DNA of 64,000 nt from Jaltomata sinuosa (GCA_003996215.1 QJPP01000001.1:1488001-1552000), one strand, 5' to 3'; positions 1-12,912 are shown, numbered from the stretch's first letter. Notes: generated by a model not told the origin, from the letters alone. Made by a program: numbers and translations.

Positions 1-726
1 GAATTCAAGTTATACTACTTCCTACCATCACTGCCTTGTATAATGTTGGAACTCTTCATTTGCTTTCAAAGGAACCCAAATGGGTAGCACATGGATTTGG
101 TTACTTTGTATGGATCCTTCAATACATTTAGAAACTTTATTACATCTGATACCCCATACCCAAGTCCATGTAATATATAGCATATTGACGACTTGATGAT
201 GATATTAAAGGTTGTTTCTACTTATCAAAAGAAAAACGAAGATATTAAACGATGTTTTCTTTTTCTTTCCCCCCTCAGCTTCCCAACAGGCATTTAACCA
301 TCATAAACACCAAATTTTAGAGGAAAAAGCAAATCTATCTAGAAAAAATTCTATGATGCATGCCATATTCAGTCTTTAAGTATATCAAAGAGGTGGCATA
401 ACAAAGCACAGGGAACATATATCCAAGTGTCTGCGTCAACCCATAAATGGTGAGGCAGAGAGCCACTTGTAGGATAGAATTAACAGGACCGAAAATTGCC
501 AAAGTTACGACAATCTTCTTCCCTTCTCCTCAGACCCCCTAAACTATCTAGGGGACCTCTTTGCACATTTTAGTCAGGTTGTCACGGTATCTTAACTCAG
601 TATGCAGAGAAATGCTCTCATATTGAAGAATAGTGTCCCAGGTCCCAATCAGCTCAGAATTATATCTTAATCAAAACGAAGTGCTTCAATTAGATTTCAA
701 TTCACAGGAAACAAGGCTAGCCATAC
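1..726 (-). other. Part of an EPSP synthase intron
   Basis: The exon boundary at 727 is followed on the minus strand by a gtatgg donor. No sequence resembling the remaining C-terminal EPSPS coding region is visible before the left edge, so the window ends inside this intron, which is longer than 726 bases. No transposon or other gene was recognised here. Confidence 0.8.
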
Positions 727-3700
727 CGTCTCTAATGGCAGTAGGACCATCAGCAAAAAGTGCAACTACAGCAAGAGTCATGGCAACATCTGGCATTTTG
801 TTCATGTTCACGTCAATGGCACGCAAATGTTTCATTCCAGAAGAGTTCCTTGGAGGTCCTTTAACCGTGACACTGTTCTCTGTCCACGTAACTTCTGCCC
901 CCATCTTCTCGAGGACCTCAGCGAACTTAACATCCCCCTTCACAAAGGAAACATAAAGATCCAAAGTAAGGCCCTTGTTAGAAAACTACCTTATGCAGTC
1001 ATAGACTAAGATATAGGCCACAAGTCATGCAACTCTTACTTTTTAGTGCTTGCACAAAATTAAGCTTGTGAATAGAAAAGATTTAGGAAATATTATGGAG
1101 TTGTCACAAATTCCAAGCACAAGATGGAAAAATCTAGAATGAGATAGCCCCCAAGGTCTTGATGGCATGAGCAATACCTGCAAACTGCTTGTTCCACAAC
1201 CTTCAACAGTGACAGTTCCACCTGTGACAGCTGCACCCGCCAAAAAATAGCTAGCACTTGAGGCATCTCCTTCCACATATGCTTTCCCAGGAGACCTACG
1301 ATATTCTTGTAACTGTTAGCTTCATCTATCTGTGGAACCAGATTATCAAAGACATTAACACGGAGTGAAAACAGACTTACTTGTACTTCTGACCTCCTTT
1401 TACCAAGAATTTATCCCAGCTACTAGTGTGCTCCACAAAGACACCAAATCGTTCCATCAATTTCAGTGTCATTTCAACATAAGGTACAGAAATCAGTTTG
1501 TCAATTATTTCAATCTCCACATCTCCTAGAGCCAGCGGAGCAGCCATAAGCAGAGCAGTCAGGTATTGGCTGCTGATAGATCCAGAGAGCTTTACCTGAT
1601 AGATATAAAGGGAGTAAAACTTAGCAAGAACTTGGAAATGGTTATATTATATCTTTCCATACTAGGAAAGAAGCTGAGTAGTGAACCACAGACAACATAT
1701 GAATTATGATTCATCAACATGATGTAAAAATATTGCAGAATCAAATGGATCTTCTTCAATTTAGAAGCAGCGAGGAATGTGGAAGAGATCAAATGGAGGG
1801 GACAAGAGACCTTTGGAGGAAACAAAGCCAAAATAAAGAGGGAGAGCAAGTTACTTGAAAAAGTCTTGAACTCTGCCTTCCACATATAGGAATCTCTCGC
1901 GAAGTGGATAGAGACTAGAGTTGCCTTGTTTGTTATCAAACAAGTTTGATACATGCAAAAAATATATATTGACTATAAACTAATCTACTCTATGGCGCGC
2001 GAGAGAGAGAGAGCATGCGTGTACTTAGACTGTCCCCTCGCTTTTTAGATGGGGCTGTTCGTGTAATTCAAGATGGTAGCAGACCAAGGTTGAGGTTTTG
2101 GGTTCAAGTCTCACCACCACTCATTATATCCAACTGATGAGAGGCATCTTTTGGTTTTATTATTCAGGATCCAAATTCAGATCTATTTACGGAACAAGCT
2201 AAGGCAAGCCAGTTTCTCCCAAGCATAAGATATTTATCTTATCAAGCAAAGACGTCATGGCATATTTGCATTTACAACACTACTCATCATTTTGATAATA
2301 CTGTTCCTAGTTTAAGACAATTGTAGCAACAGGCCACCACTTACTAACATTATACATGTGGACATAATAAATTATAATCCTCACCTTCCCTCCTGGCAGA
2401 CCGCCCTTGCTGACGATTCGAACTGGGGGACATTTCGTACCAAGGAAACAATCGACCTCTGCGCCAAGCTGCTTAAGACCATCAACTAAATCACTAATTG
2501 GTCTCTCTCTCATCCTAGGAACTCCATCAAGTACATATCTGTAGCACACAAATTATTCATGGAGTTACCACTTACCACAAGGTAAAATTTTCTAGACAAA
2601 AAAAAAACTTTTACTAAAGAAGAAGAAGCGAACAAAAGTACACTCCCTTGTTGTCTTGTTTTCTGTGATTGACAAAGATGGTAAAACACATGACATACAA
2701 AAGAACGCATGCATATCTGAAGCTCTCAAAGCACCACATCGGGATTACTAAACCTTTGAAGACCTAACTGACATCTAATTAATCACCAAGCGGCAACCTA
2801 TAATCTAACCAAAAAGCAGATTAAATTGTTGATGTACATTTCAAGAGCTTTTGCCACATATACCAACGATGCAGTTCACAACAACTATCAAAATGGATTC
2901 AAAAGCAACATCCACCAAAACAAAAATACAAAGAAACAACACCAGAAAAAAAGAAGAGAAAAGAAAAAAGCAAAGAACAAAATTGAAGGTACGAAGAAGG
3001 AATGATTGAAAGACCTTGAATGTCCACCAGCTACAGTAACTGCTGCTGTCAATGGCCGCATTGCCGTTCCTGCATTTCCAAGGAATAGTTGGATTTCTTC
3101 CTCGGACTTATTGCCAACAGGAAACTGCCCACCACAACCTTCCACAATTGCTCGTTGGTTTCCATTGTCATCTTCTACATGAAGTCCAAGTGTTTTCAAT
3201 GCACCAAGCATGTAATGAATGTCATCACTACTTAGTAAATTGTCAACAACAGTCCTTCCCTGAAATTCAAGTGCCAGTGACATGAAATGGCAGCGCAAGG
3301 TGATAAATAACATATATCAAGAATATGGAAGTATAAGTGTCATATGATAATTAAAGAACAAAGGGACATGAGTATAATTGTCAGCTTATGCAGCTTAAAG
3401 AGGTTGCACAGTGGACTATTAGTGCATTATACTGTATAAGTCGTTCAAGACACTGTGAGCTTGGGAAGAGAGTTCCCAGTTGGTCAGGACAGCTTATACC
3501 AATAGTAACGTATTGCTTTCAACCCTTTGCTCCCTTCCCCTACTTAATTTGTATTGTTTTGCATAACATCATTAATGGTGATACTTTAACAAACATCTCG
3601 GCCAATCAATTAAGAAACAAAAAATACGTTGTCCAAATTTATACCTAACCCACCCTAATGCCAAGTTGGTGCGGTCAGAAACTCAGAAAGGGAATTGATG

Positions 3701-4841
3701 ATTGCCAAAGAACCACAACACAATGCCACAAAAGATGAACTTTTGGCGCATCAATTTGGTCGACAAATAGACATAATATAATCATTTCAATAGAAATCAA
3801 AACATCAAGAAAAAAATAAGATGTGCAAACAATATATGTCTTTTAATATCTTAATATGATTAATATTGCAAGTAGCACTTCCCAAATCAGCTAAATACCA
3901 ACATTTTGAAGTGGTAAAAAGCATATTTAACCTCGATGCAGATGTCATGGTACAGAAATGAAGTATCAAAACCATTGGAACCAAATATATCAACTTATTG
4001 TGTTTGGTACAACAGATTTCAAAGAAAATGTTTATTAGTGTTAGATTACCTCAAACTCAGGAAAGGTTTTCCTCAAGGAAAATGTTTCCACCAAAATGGG
4101 GCATTCCTTTAAAATATCCCAGCTCTTCTCTAATTTTACATGTCTTAATTAGTGCTTAGTCATTGTTGTCAACTTTTAATACCTCAAAATATCACCAAAA
4201 GATTATTCCCTTTATCCTAAACCATATACAATTACCATAGGTCACCTACTTTTATACCCAAGCAGACACTCGAAAATGATCAAGAAAATAATTTCCTAAG
4301 AGAAACATTTTCCTCCAGACGAAAATCATTCCTAATGTAAACCAGAATGCCAAACAAAAGACCAAACACACCATGTACACATCTGGACATTCAACTAACT
4401 ATACCAAAGAGAAAAAGACCAAATCTTCACAGTTCACAACCCATCAAAGATATAGAAACCCGTAGCTCAGAATCCACCAATTAAACTCAAAAAGAAAGAA
4501 AAAGTTGGTTACTTTACCTCAGAAAGAGCAGCAAGAAGGAGAATACGATTGGAAAGGGATTTAGAACCGGGCAATTTAACAGTACCAGATATGTCTTTGA
4601 TGGGTTCCAGCACAATCTCATGTGGCTTCTCTGCAGTGGCCACTGATGCAGAAATCCTAAAACTTGACCCCTCCAACCTCAAAACTGAATCTTTCTTGAA
4701 CACCCCTAAAGATTTTTGGGTTACTTTCTTTGATCCAAAGAAGAGAGAATGTGAAAAAAGAGGACCCTTTTGGGTTTTAGAAAGATTGGAATTCAGATTA
4801 AGGGTCTGTATCCCTTGTGCCATGCTTCCAATCTGTGCCAT
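727..4841 (-). CDS. EPSPS: EPSP synthase (3-phosphoshikimate 1-carboxyvinyltransferase), chloroplast precursor, 3' end outside window
   Basis: The enzyme joins phosphoenolpyruvate to shikimate 3-phosphate in the plastid shikimate pathway and is the glyphosate target. Six exons splice in frame: 4518-4841, 3015-3259, 2385-2538, 1381-1595, 1178-1295 and 727-937, giving 422 codons plus one base. The last exon ends GAC-G before a gtatgg donor, so roughly 100 C-terminal residues lie left of base 1. Residues 1-71 form a Ser-rich plastid transit peptide; the mature protein starts near KPHEIVLEP. PGSKSLSNR (about 91-99) and GNAGTAMRP (169-177) are the conserved substrate loops. Thr173 and Pro177 match positions 102 and 106 of mature petunia numbering, so this is the ordinary sensitive form with no known target-site resistance change. 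The start MAQI at 4841 is chosen by resemblance to Solanaceae homologues; an in-frame ATG lies 57 bases upstream at 4898. Introns carry transposon debris. Family assignment is near certain. Confidence 0.97.
2045..2130 (+). repeat. Possible SINE-like fragment in EPSPS intron
   Basis: A tRNA-like stretch with gggttcaagtctcacc (like a pol III B box) follows a degenerate A-box-like segment, inside the intron between the exons at 1381-1595 and 2385-2538. No clear A-tail or target duplication was found, so this is tentative. Confidence 0.3.
4040..4370. repeat. Decayed foldback (MITE-like) remnant in EPSPS intron 1
   Basis: Loosely inverted segments appear at the two sides: ggaaaggttttcctcaagg with ggaaaatgtttcc on the left, and aagagaaacattttcctcc on the right. 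A similar pair is seen at 41.05-41.43 kb. No target duplication was found. It looks like an old non-autonomous DNA transposon. Confidence 0.35.
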
Positions 4842-5292
4842 TGCTCTCAAGCTTTTTTCACTCCCTTTCTGTGTTCTTGAAGTTGTTGAAGAACCCAACT
4901 TTGGCTTGTTTTCTTTGAGAAATTTTCAACTCTATAAGAAAATGGTTATGGTAGGAAGGGTAGGTAGATTGAAGAGGTTAGGCAATTAAGCACATAAGGA
5001 GTAGGACTCCAATGTCAGATTCACCAACCACCTTCAAGCCATCAAGGGTTGTTGAGGTTTGAGGGTAGTTGTACATTTGACTAATGGAAATATTTTGCAA
5101 AACTGATCCCTTAATTTTTCAATGTACCAGTTAGATATCTGTTGAGAAATGACAAAAATGATCCTTTATGTTTGAGGTAGGTTCAAAATAGTCCGTTAAG
5201 TATAGCACTCAACAGTTTTTTCTTTTAAATTTGTCAAATATTTATCGAACTCTGACAATTAGATTTGATGAAAATAGTGAAAGAAAATTTTA

Positions 5293-6225
5293 CTCACTCC
5301 GTCTCAATTTATTTGATACTGTTCGGATATTGCGAGTCAAATGAATTATTCTTATGATCATATTTTTTTTAAAATATTACTTACGTAGTTTCTAGATATG
5401 TAAATTTTATTTTAAAAAATTAAAAGATTTTATGTCCAAATATATGATCAAAATTATTTATTATTAATTGGGGTTAGTTAGATTTGTTTGTGGGTCAAAA
5501 GCACGCATTACAATCTTAGCTTCATTATTAGAGATGTGAGTTTGCAAAATGTAAATAACGTAAAAAAGACACAAGGTAAAGCAACGAGAAAAGGATTAAG
5601 AACAAATTTGTCGCAATAGCGAGACGTTTGATCCTTCCAACTTTAGGTAGGTAGCGACTGAATACACAGTATGAACGAACGTAAACGTAAAGAATAATAA
5701 GAATACTAAAGGAAAAATCGAGAAAACTTAAGGACCAAGCAAAAGATATTTTATTGCTCTTATGATAAGGACTAATAGAAATCAGATCCCTACAATGAAG
5801 AAGGGGGTGTCTATTTATAAGGTACAAAGGTTTTTTTTGGCTAATGAGATAGTGCTGCATTGTTGAATTCATAGTATCGTGCTCAATGATCGACAATCAC
5901 TTGTTCTCATGTCGTTAGGGATACCAACCCAGTATACCGCGTCTAACGCAATTCTGTCGAGGATTGCCCGCGCCTTTGTCCAATTTGACACACCGTCCTT
6001 TTGTTTGTACTTTGCTTGTAGTTGCTATCGCTGGTCTTCTTGGACTATCCCTCTTTCACCCGAGAGGCCATCCCTTTGTGTTGAGCTCGCTCTCGAAATG
6101 GAGCTATCGTGGATCGATTTTCCCTACTCCGAATCGGCCCATTCTTACTAAATCTTTTTTTACTCATACAAAAAATAAGAAGTTTGAATCTCGAAAATTA
6201 TCGCGTAAATTGAGACAGTAGGAGT
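5293..6225. mobile_element. Stowaway-like MITE enlarged by an internal insertion
   Basis: The left end reads ctcactccgtctcaattta and the right end, inverted, reads actcctactgtctcaattta, the familiar Solanaceae Stowaway-type terminus. Such elements are usually about 250 bases, but this pair is 933 apart. The excess, roughly 5560-6150, differs in base composition from both ends and is best explained as a later insertion. Confidence 0.5.
5560..6150 (-). mobile_element. Unrecognised insert, possibly a solo LTR on the minus strand
   Basis: The segment is more GC-rich than its surroundings. On the minus strand it holds a good TATA box, cttataaatagacacc, at about 5807-5822, followed by sequence resembling the R/U5 part of an LTR. 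TG/CA ends and a target duplication could not be fixed. The open frames at 5879-6221 look incidental. Confidence 0.3.
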
Positions 6226-6775
6226 AACTATAAACAGTAAGAAAGTACTATCAAATACTAAAATATACAATATAAAAAAAATAATCTATACTAGATACTA
6301 AATATATATAAATAATAGCATAAATTACATCTAAAAAACTTACATCAGACTTCAAAGAAAAAAGTAAAAATAACAGAAACTACAATTGTACCTCTAAAGG
6401 TGAGTTCTCGCTTTTTTATGATTCTCGTCAAATTTAATAAATAAAGATTAGTAAATATTTGATGGAGATAAACAATATTATCTTCTGACAAAATTATAAA
6501 ACTAAAACCATTAAGTACTGAGAGACTACTTTGACCTACCTCAATTAAGAGACCATTTTTATCATTCTCTCTATTTTTTCAAAACACGCGTATGCTTGCA
6601 CGAGTTTGCTCGTTTGAGCATCAAATAGTATTTTGAGTATTTGACTTATTTTGATATATTACATGGAAATTATTTTAAATTTTGACTAATATACCCTAAA
6701 ATTTATTCTTCAATATCCCGAATCAACTTGCTTATATTAAAAATTTTAGTAGTTCATTTGGTTTGAATTTTTATT

Positions 6776-7683
6776 GAGAAAATAGTCTACCCCCCATCTA
6801 TACTCGAAATCTCAACTACACACTCTAATTTTACGGGTGTCCTATCACCCCCTGAACATTTTATTTCTCTATTTAATACACCCTTGAGTAATGATTTGTT
6901 CACATAAACCAAATATATTGAGTAACGTGTTTACACGCGCGGACCCCACTTCTTCTTTTTCTTTTCAGCCTTTCTCCTCCTCTTCTTCTTCTTCTTTTCT
7001 TCAATCCCAAAAGCTATGATTTTTCTTCTTCTCTTTCCATTTTCATTCTTCTTGTTTTCTGCAATTTTAAAATTCAGAACAAAAATACTTTTTTTCTTTT
7101 CTTTCTTTTTCTCGTCGGTCAAGATTTTCCGATGAGAATGTTTTGAGAATGAATTTAGAGATCTCCAACATTATTTAAATTGTTTGAATAAACTTTGTTA
7201 ACAAAAAACTTATTATAATAGCTTCGAAAGTGGTACTTTAATGGCTGATTGTTAATTTTGAAATTGGGTGTAAGCACGTTGAGGAGAAGAGAAAGAGAAG
7301 TGATGGCGGCGACGGCTAGTGGGGTGGGGGATAGGAGGTGACAATTTGAATAGGAGGTGGGGGTTAGATTCTTGATTTTTTGATCTTTGATTCTTGAATT
7401 TTGTGGAAATTGGACAACGGGAGAAGAAAAAAGGGTGAGAAATTTGTATGGAGAGGAAATGGGGGAAGGTGAAGAAGAATGGAGAAGTGGTGGATCCGTT
7501 GAAGATGGTGGTGACAGCGGACTTAGGGTGGTGAGTGGTGGAGAAATTTATGAAGAAGAAAGAAAAATAAATAATTTTAAAAAATAATAATTAATTAGGT
7601 GGTATATATTTCACTTTAGAAATGTTTAGGGGGTGTAGTTGAGATTTCGGGTATAGGTTGGGGAGGCATTTGGCCATTTTCTC
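6776..7683. mobile_element. MULE-like non-autonomous transposon with TIRs and a 10-bp target duplication
   Basis: The 908-base element starts gagaaaatag and ends ccattttctc. The first about 60 bases pair with the last about 60; both arms share cgaaatctcaactaca. It is flanked by a perfect direct repeat, aatttttatt, at 6766-6775 and 7684-7693. A 10-bp duplication with long TIRs is typical of Mutator-like elements. The interior has C/T-rich and G/A-rich arms (about 6950-7130 and 7280-7560) without a transposase. Frames there are low complexity. Confidence 0.8.
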
Positions 7684-7693
7684 AATTTTTATT

Positions 7694-8114
7694 TGTTGGT
7701 GAACGTTTAAGAAAGTGCTCAAGTACTCAAAGAATGCTTATATCTTTCGCAAAGCAGGAATGACTCAAGAGTGAAACTAGTAAAGTTTTTGCTTTAGGCC
7801 TTCAAAATATTGAGGCCCCAAAAAAAATTTATTGGTAAATTTTATGATTTTATTTTTGCTTAAAACAATATTGAAGATTGTAAAAAAAAAAGATTCAAAA
7901 TTTATACGAAAAAAGGAAAGAAAGAAAAACTATCTACCTTTTACCAAAAATATTTTAGATTTTTTAATTAAATAACTCAAATCTTCATATTAATAAATAA
8001 AAATTTTACAAGAACATCCAAGGTAATGTATTACAAACACGTGACTAACATCTTATTAAGTAGAATTAATTTTTAGTTTTATATTACTATGTGAGGTTAA
8101 CTAAAGGCCTTATG
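7694..8114. other. Gene-free AT-rich stretch
   Basis: No gene was seen. The segment contains tttttgctttaggcctt near 7780, which recurs in altered form near 10040, just beyond the Helitron-like element. This could be a repeat split by that insertion, but the match is short. Confidence 0.4.
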
Positions 8115-9927
8115 TCGTTTAAGAATATATATATATATATATATACAAAGGAGGGTTATGCATTCGGTGACGTGGCGCTCTCTAAGGGCTGAATTCTTAT
8201 TTATCTATTTTCTCCTTTTTTGAATTTCTCTTTCTTAATCTAATCTAATAAGTAAATAAATGAGTTAGAGAAATCACACAAAATAATTGCTCACTTAAGC
8301 CTTTTAAATAGAGCTGCCCAGCCCACGTACTATCCTTAATGACCTAATGCCTAGCCCACGTACTAATTCTTAATGACCACATTAACCTATTTCTTCATCT
8401 TTTTTATTTGTAACTACAATATCTTTTAATGTGTATTAATCTCTGAATAATTACACTGCTAATTTATTTTTGTGCCCTTTCATACTCTAACTCTAGCACT
8501 ATATATAGATTGGAAGTGAATCTTTTGCATATTCTAATTTTTACACCTATTCAATATACCACAAAAAGATCATTTTGATAATTTTTTTTACACCTATTCA
8601 ATATACCACAAAGAGATTATTTTGATGAAATGATTTAGAGAAGCAGTGAATATAGTGGAATGAGAAAAATTACAGATGGCAAAGTTAAATTGGGCGGCAC
8701 TTTGTAACTAAAGTAATTCCATTCTCTTTATCTGTTTTAAAATATTCTTTATCTATTTATTATTTCCCTTGGAATGGTTAGTCACGAATGACATAAGCTT
8801 GTCCGGGTGATTTTGGAACTAAAACATTGTGCCTATAATTCTATTTCATGTATGTTCATAGTTGTTTTTTTTTAGTAAAAATTTTCAATTTAATCTTTCA
8901 ATGTGTCTGGTTATATATTTTTAATGCGTTTCTTTCCTCATGTTAGGAATCAAGTCTACCAAATTTGTCCAATAGAATTAACAAGGCCCTTCCTAACAAT
9001 ACTACGAGTAATATAAATTTCTTTCATTGTGGAATAGTATGCATTTCACAAAGTCAGATATCATCCTACAAATAAAATTTAAAGAGGGTAAACGTAATAA
9101 TATTTTCGTGAGAAAGAAAAAGGTATGAGACAAGAAAATTTTAAACAACAAACTGGTTTGACAAGGAAAATATTTATTTTTACTACTTATAGAAACACCA
9201 GTATGAACATAGAACTTCTCATATTAAAGAAGTTGAGTTAAAAGTCTTAAAGATAATACGTCATCTCCGTCTTCTTTGACAAGATGATTATTTACGGGTT
9301 TAATTTTATTTTGGAAAAATGATGCTTTTAATCTCTGAGTTATCGTGTTATTTTAGTTTTGATTTTTGTAATATTTGACTAAGCACTTTTGACCTCTAAT
9401 TTAACAATATGTGCTATTTTGATCCGATGACTAACAAATCTAATCAAATTAAATAAAATAATAACTTTAAACACAGTGGGATGAAGCGTAATCCACTTTT
9501 AGAACGCAATTCCATAATTATAATTAAACAAAGATTATCGAGGAGTTATGTGAGCTTCTAAGTATGTGCAGAATTGAAATAAGGCGAGAACTCAAGACTA
9601 AAACAGTCATTTTCCCTTTTATTTTAGTTACTATTTGTTATAACCTAAAAAAGCCATATTCTTGGTAATGGATGGGCTTCTATTAACTACTAACTAATAC
9701 ATATTCTAATGTCTGGTATTAAGAATTAGTGAAATCCATAATAAAACTATTAAGACAATAATAATTATTTTAAGATTTAAAAGAAATTAGCTTTGAAATC
9801 GATGTTATAACATTATAAAATCTATGCATATACATGAAAAATAATTCTATTATATCCCAATCAAAATGATGACATTGTCTTTACTTTATCATTTTATGAT
9901 CGCGCTAAGCGCGAATAAGTTAACTAG
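8115..9927 (+). mobile_element. Non-autonomous Helitron-like element
   Basis: The 3' end shows the expected signature: a GC-rich hairpin, cgcgc-taa-gcgcg (9901-9913), ten bases before ctag (9924-9927), followed by T. The probable 5' side, after a (TA)n run at about 8127-8147, holds ggtgacgtggcgctctct, reminiscent of the subterminal GTGGCGC segment of plant Helitrons. The exact 5' TC terminus is uncertain. No Rep/helicase reading frame is present. Two short direct duplications lie inside, at about 8320-8380 and 8541-8625. Confidence 0.65.
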
Positions 9928-11068
9928 TATTACATTAATAACAACAAGTATATATATAAAAAAAAAAGAAGAGATAACTATAAATTATTATTTTCTTGTG
10001 TGTATTTATATATAATTAAAGTTATCTCTAATTAAGATTTTGCTTTAGGCTACTAATTTTATTGAGACACCTTTGTCACAAAGTGTTTTTATGTAATAAT
10101 GATTTCTCCTAGCTTTAACCAAAAGGTTATACTCACTTCATGCGAGTGATTAGCCATTTCCACATTAACACTAGCCTTTTGGCATGCACTGCATCGCACA
10201 CAACAGATGTAAAATAAATATCAAACCCAATTTCTGAAATATTTTTAATTCATAACTTCAATTTAGGCCTTTAAATTTTCTGAAACACTTCTTTCTGATT
10301 TCAGACTCGATATAATAGCATGTCCTTCGAATTAAGTTCGAGGAATATTTGATGCCACCAATTGCGTTGACAGGGAGATAGAGCCAATGACGCAACACCT
10401 TCCAAATGCACCTCCTCCGAATCAGAATCGCACCAATTAAATTTTGTATCTCTTTCGAAGATAACATTAGTTTCCATAGTAGTAGAAAGCATAGGCGCAT
10501 TTAGAATATGAGACAAGTATTTACTATAATTGAACTCATTGTTTTCCACAAGTAAAAACGATGTCAGAGCTATTTAATTGAATTTTTATTTCTTAGATTT
10601 TTTTAAAAAGGTAAAAAGAGTTAGCATTTGATGGCTTTGTGAATTTTTAGTTAGTATCTCAAAGTTTAGTAACTTTTGTGTTAGAAAAAAAGTTAAATGA
10701 TTTTTGTGAAAATAAGCAATAATTAAGTGATTATGTGTGAAATTTACCTGAAGATAAATCAATTGGTCAAACATGTATCTCGTTTGATTTATTTTTCTTT
10801 TATTATTTGATTTATTATTAGTCAAAAATTGCTTAATTTGTTAACTTTTTTATGCCATTTGATTATTTTAATCTTAACATAACATGTTAATTGTTATAGC
10901 TTGCTTGAAGACACAAAAAAATGGAGCTAGAAAAAAAAAATGCATACCATAGTATCTTCAGGTTCATTCGCAGGAGGATGACCAAATTTGGTCAAACGGA
11001 ATGCTGAATGCCATAGTTCAACATTGAACTAATGTGAAGGGGCAATAAGTAAAATGCATAAATATGTG
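9928..11068. other. Intergenic AT-rich region with an unassigned ORF remnant
   Basis: No convincing gene was seen. A minus-strand frame at 10301-10549 (82 codons) contains LALSPCQRNW, which faintly recalls the C-terminal dimerisation segment of hAT transposases, but it lacks flanking domains. The rest is AT-rich with chance frames. Confidence 0.3.
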
Positions 11069-11603
11069 GAGAAAATGGCAAATATGGTCCTCTTTTTTTT
11101 TTTAATAGTAGGATCAAAATAGTCTCTTAAGTATCACTTGATCAATTTTGGTTTTTTAAATTTATCAAAAAGTGAACATTTTTTTTTATCTTCATAAGAT
11201 ATTTACCAAACTTTGATTATTAAATTTAATTGAAATTTTTAAGATAGAAAATTTATGTGAACTTACATTTGGAAGTACATATTTTGCAGTTTATGTTATT
11301 TTAAAAAAAAATCTATTTCTAGAGTTTGGTGCAACTCTTTGACGTGCAACTTTTTTTTTTTTTTTTTACGTCTAGTGTAATTTTTTATATTGCAGTTTCT
11401 AAATTTTTTGACGAAAATTTCTTGTATTTCTAGATTAGAGAAAAATTCATAGCTCTAACAAAATCAGAGTTTGATATTTATTTGATGGAAAGTTTTCACT
11501 TATAACAAATTACTTAAAGGACCAAAATCACTCAATTGATACTTAAAAGGAACAATTTTATACCTACTACTAAAGATAATAATACCATTTTCATTATTTT
11601 CTC
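11069..11603. mobile_element. MITE, family A
   Basis: The left end, gagaaaatggcaaatatgg, and the inverted right end, gagaaaataatgaaaatgg, pair. The arms continue with ggatcaaaatagtctcttaag on the left and a related stretch on the right. Length is 535 bases. The ends are of the same family as 5144-6572. No clean target duplication was found and no coding capacity is seen. Confidence 0.55.
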
Positions 11604-12912
11604 TAATAATTATGTGCATGGAATGACAAACATTTTCTCTAAAATATAACTATGTTACCTAACGTACTGGATAATACAAAGGAAAAAAAGTCGAATTTGG
11701 TTTGATCAGAATGTTTATGTATTTGTACACAATTAGCTATAGTGTTCAGCTTTAATGATTTTCTTACCAAATTTACTTTCCTAAAATCTATCCTTAATTT
11801 GACTGACTACTTGTTAGATTATTATAATCTCTCTCTCTCTCTCTCTCTATATGTACCTCTAAAAGATTTAAACTCCAAAAAAGTATTTAAATAAATGAAG
11901 AAAAACTGAAGCTTGGTCACAATCTATTTGCTGTTTATCAAGGCTGTTGTACACATCAAAAGGGAAAGCAAAAGGAAATTATAACATTAATCTTTTCTGC
12001 CATTTTGTTATTAAGAGTACTAATTTGGATGATTAGCTTGAGGACAAACAAGATTAGTACTGACCGTGCATACCACAAAATACAGTAAGCAAATGCGACT
12101 TTGTTATTATTATTATTACTACTATTTCTCTCTAGAAATATTAAAGTACTCCAAGTGTAACTGTTCTTATTTTTATTTTTCTGAATTTTTTTAGATCTCG
12201 TTTAACTTGATACAATTTTTTATTTTTTTTAAAAAAATACTTTCAAAATGTGTGATATGAAATAAATTTTAGATATTGGTATAACTATAAATTATTTTAT
12301 TAATAGTAAAAAAAAAATTTAAAATTAAATTCTTTTTAATTATAGAAAGATGAGATTCAGAGGACTGATTAAAAAAGAACTTGTGTCACTTGGAACAAAA
12401 TGATTAACAAATATTGGAAATGGTAACAACAGCTAGTTGAAATGCTTTCAACTTTTGTGTCAAATTAATATGCCACGTTTAGAAAGACAAATAAACAAGA
12501 AACACTTTGGCTAGACACAAAGGACTGAAAATATCATAAGGTAGTAAAACAAGTGGAAAAGTTATTTTTTTCTGACTTTTAGGAAATCGGAAGTGCTAAA
12601 AGGCTTTTTAATTTGGTTTGAAAAAAGTTACTCCCCTATCTCAAAATGCTTGTCATTGTTACTAAAAATATTATTTTAAATTATTTATCGTTTTAAAGTG
12701 TTTAAAACAAGATTTTTTTTCCATTTTGCCTTTATTAATAATCATTTTTAAGGGTAAAATAATCATTTTTAAAGACTAGAAACACCACTGTGTGGAAATA
12801 TACTGGGTATATTGTTGTTGTAGAAACACCTCAATTATGACACATAAATAGAGTAATATTCAATAAAGAGATATTACATCTTAAGACATAAATAAAGGTA
12901 AAATAGTCAAAC
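11604..12912. other. Intergenic AT-rich region
   Basis: No gene was recognised. It contains a (CT)n run near 11829-11848, poly-A and poly-T tracts, and a short (TTA)n near 12104-12117. Confidence 0.5.

Larger units (their letters stand above)
5144..6572. mobile_element. Non-autonomous TIR element, family A, with nested insertions
   Basis: The two ends form long inverted repeats of about 60 bases with mismatches. The left end begins gagaaatgacaaaaatga and contains tttgaggtaggttcaaaa. The right end, read on the other strand, begins gagagaatgataaaaatgg and contains attgaggtaggtcaaa. The shorter copy at 11069-11603 has the same kind of ends. No transposase was seen. Its interior is interrupted by a Stowaway-like element (5293-6225). 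A Mutator-like origin is suggested by the long TIRs, but no clear target duplication was found. Confidence 0.6.

Noticed and set aside
5879..6221. Two overlapping plus-strand frames, one slightly recalling a plastid membrane peptide
   Set aside because: No match to a known plastid gene could be supported, and the segment sits inside nested transposons.
7387..7587. Gly/Glu-rich 66-codon frame
   Set aside because: Low-complexity sequence inside the MULE-like element.
10258..10549. Minus-strand frame resembling a hAT dimerisation tail
   Set aside because: The similarity is confined to about ten residues and no other transposase domain is near.
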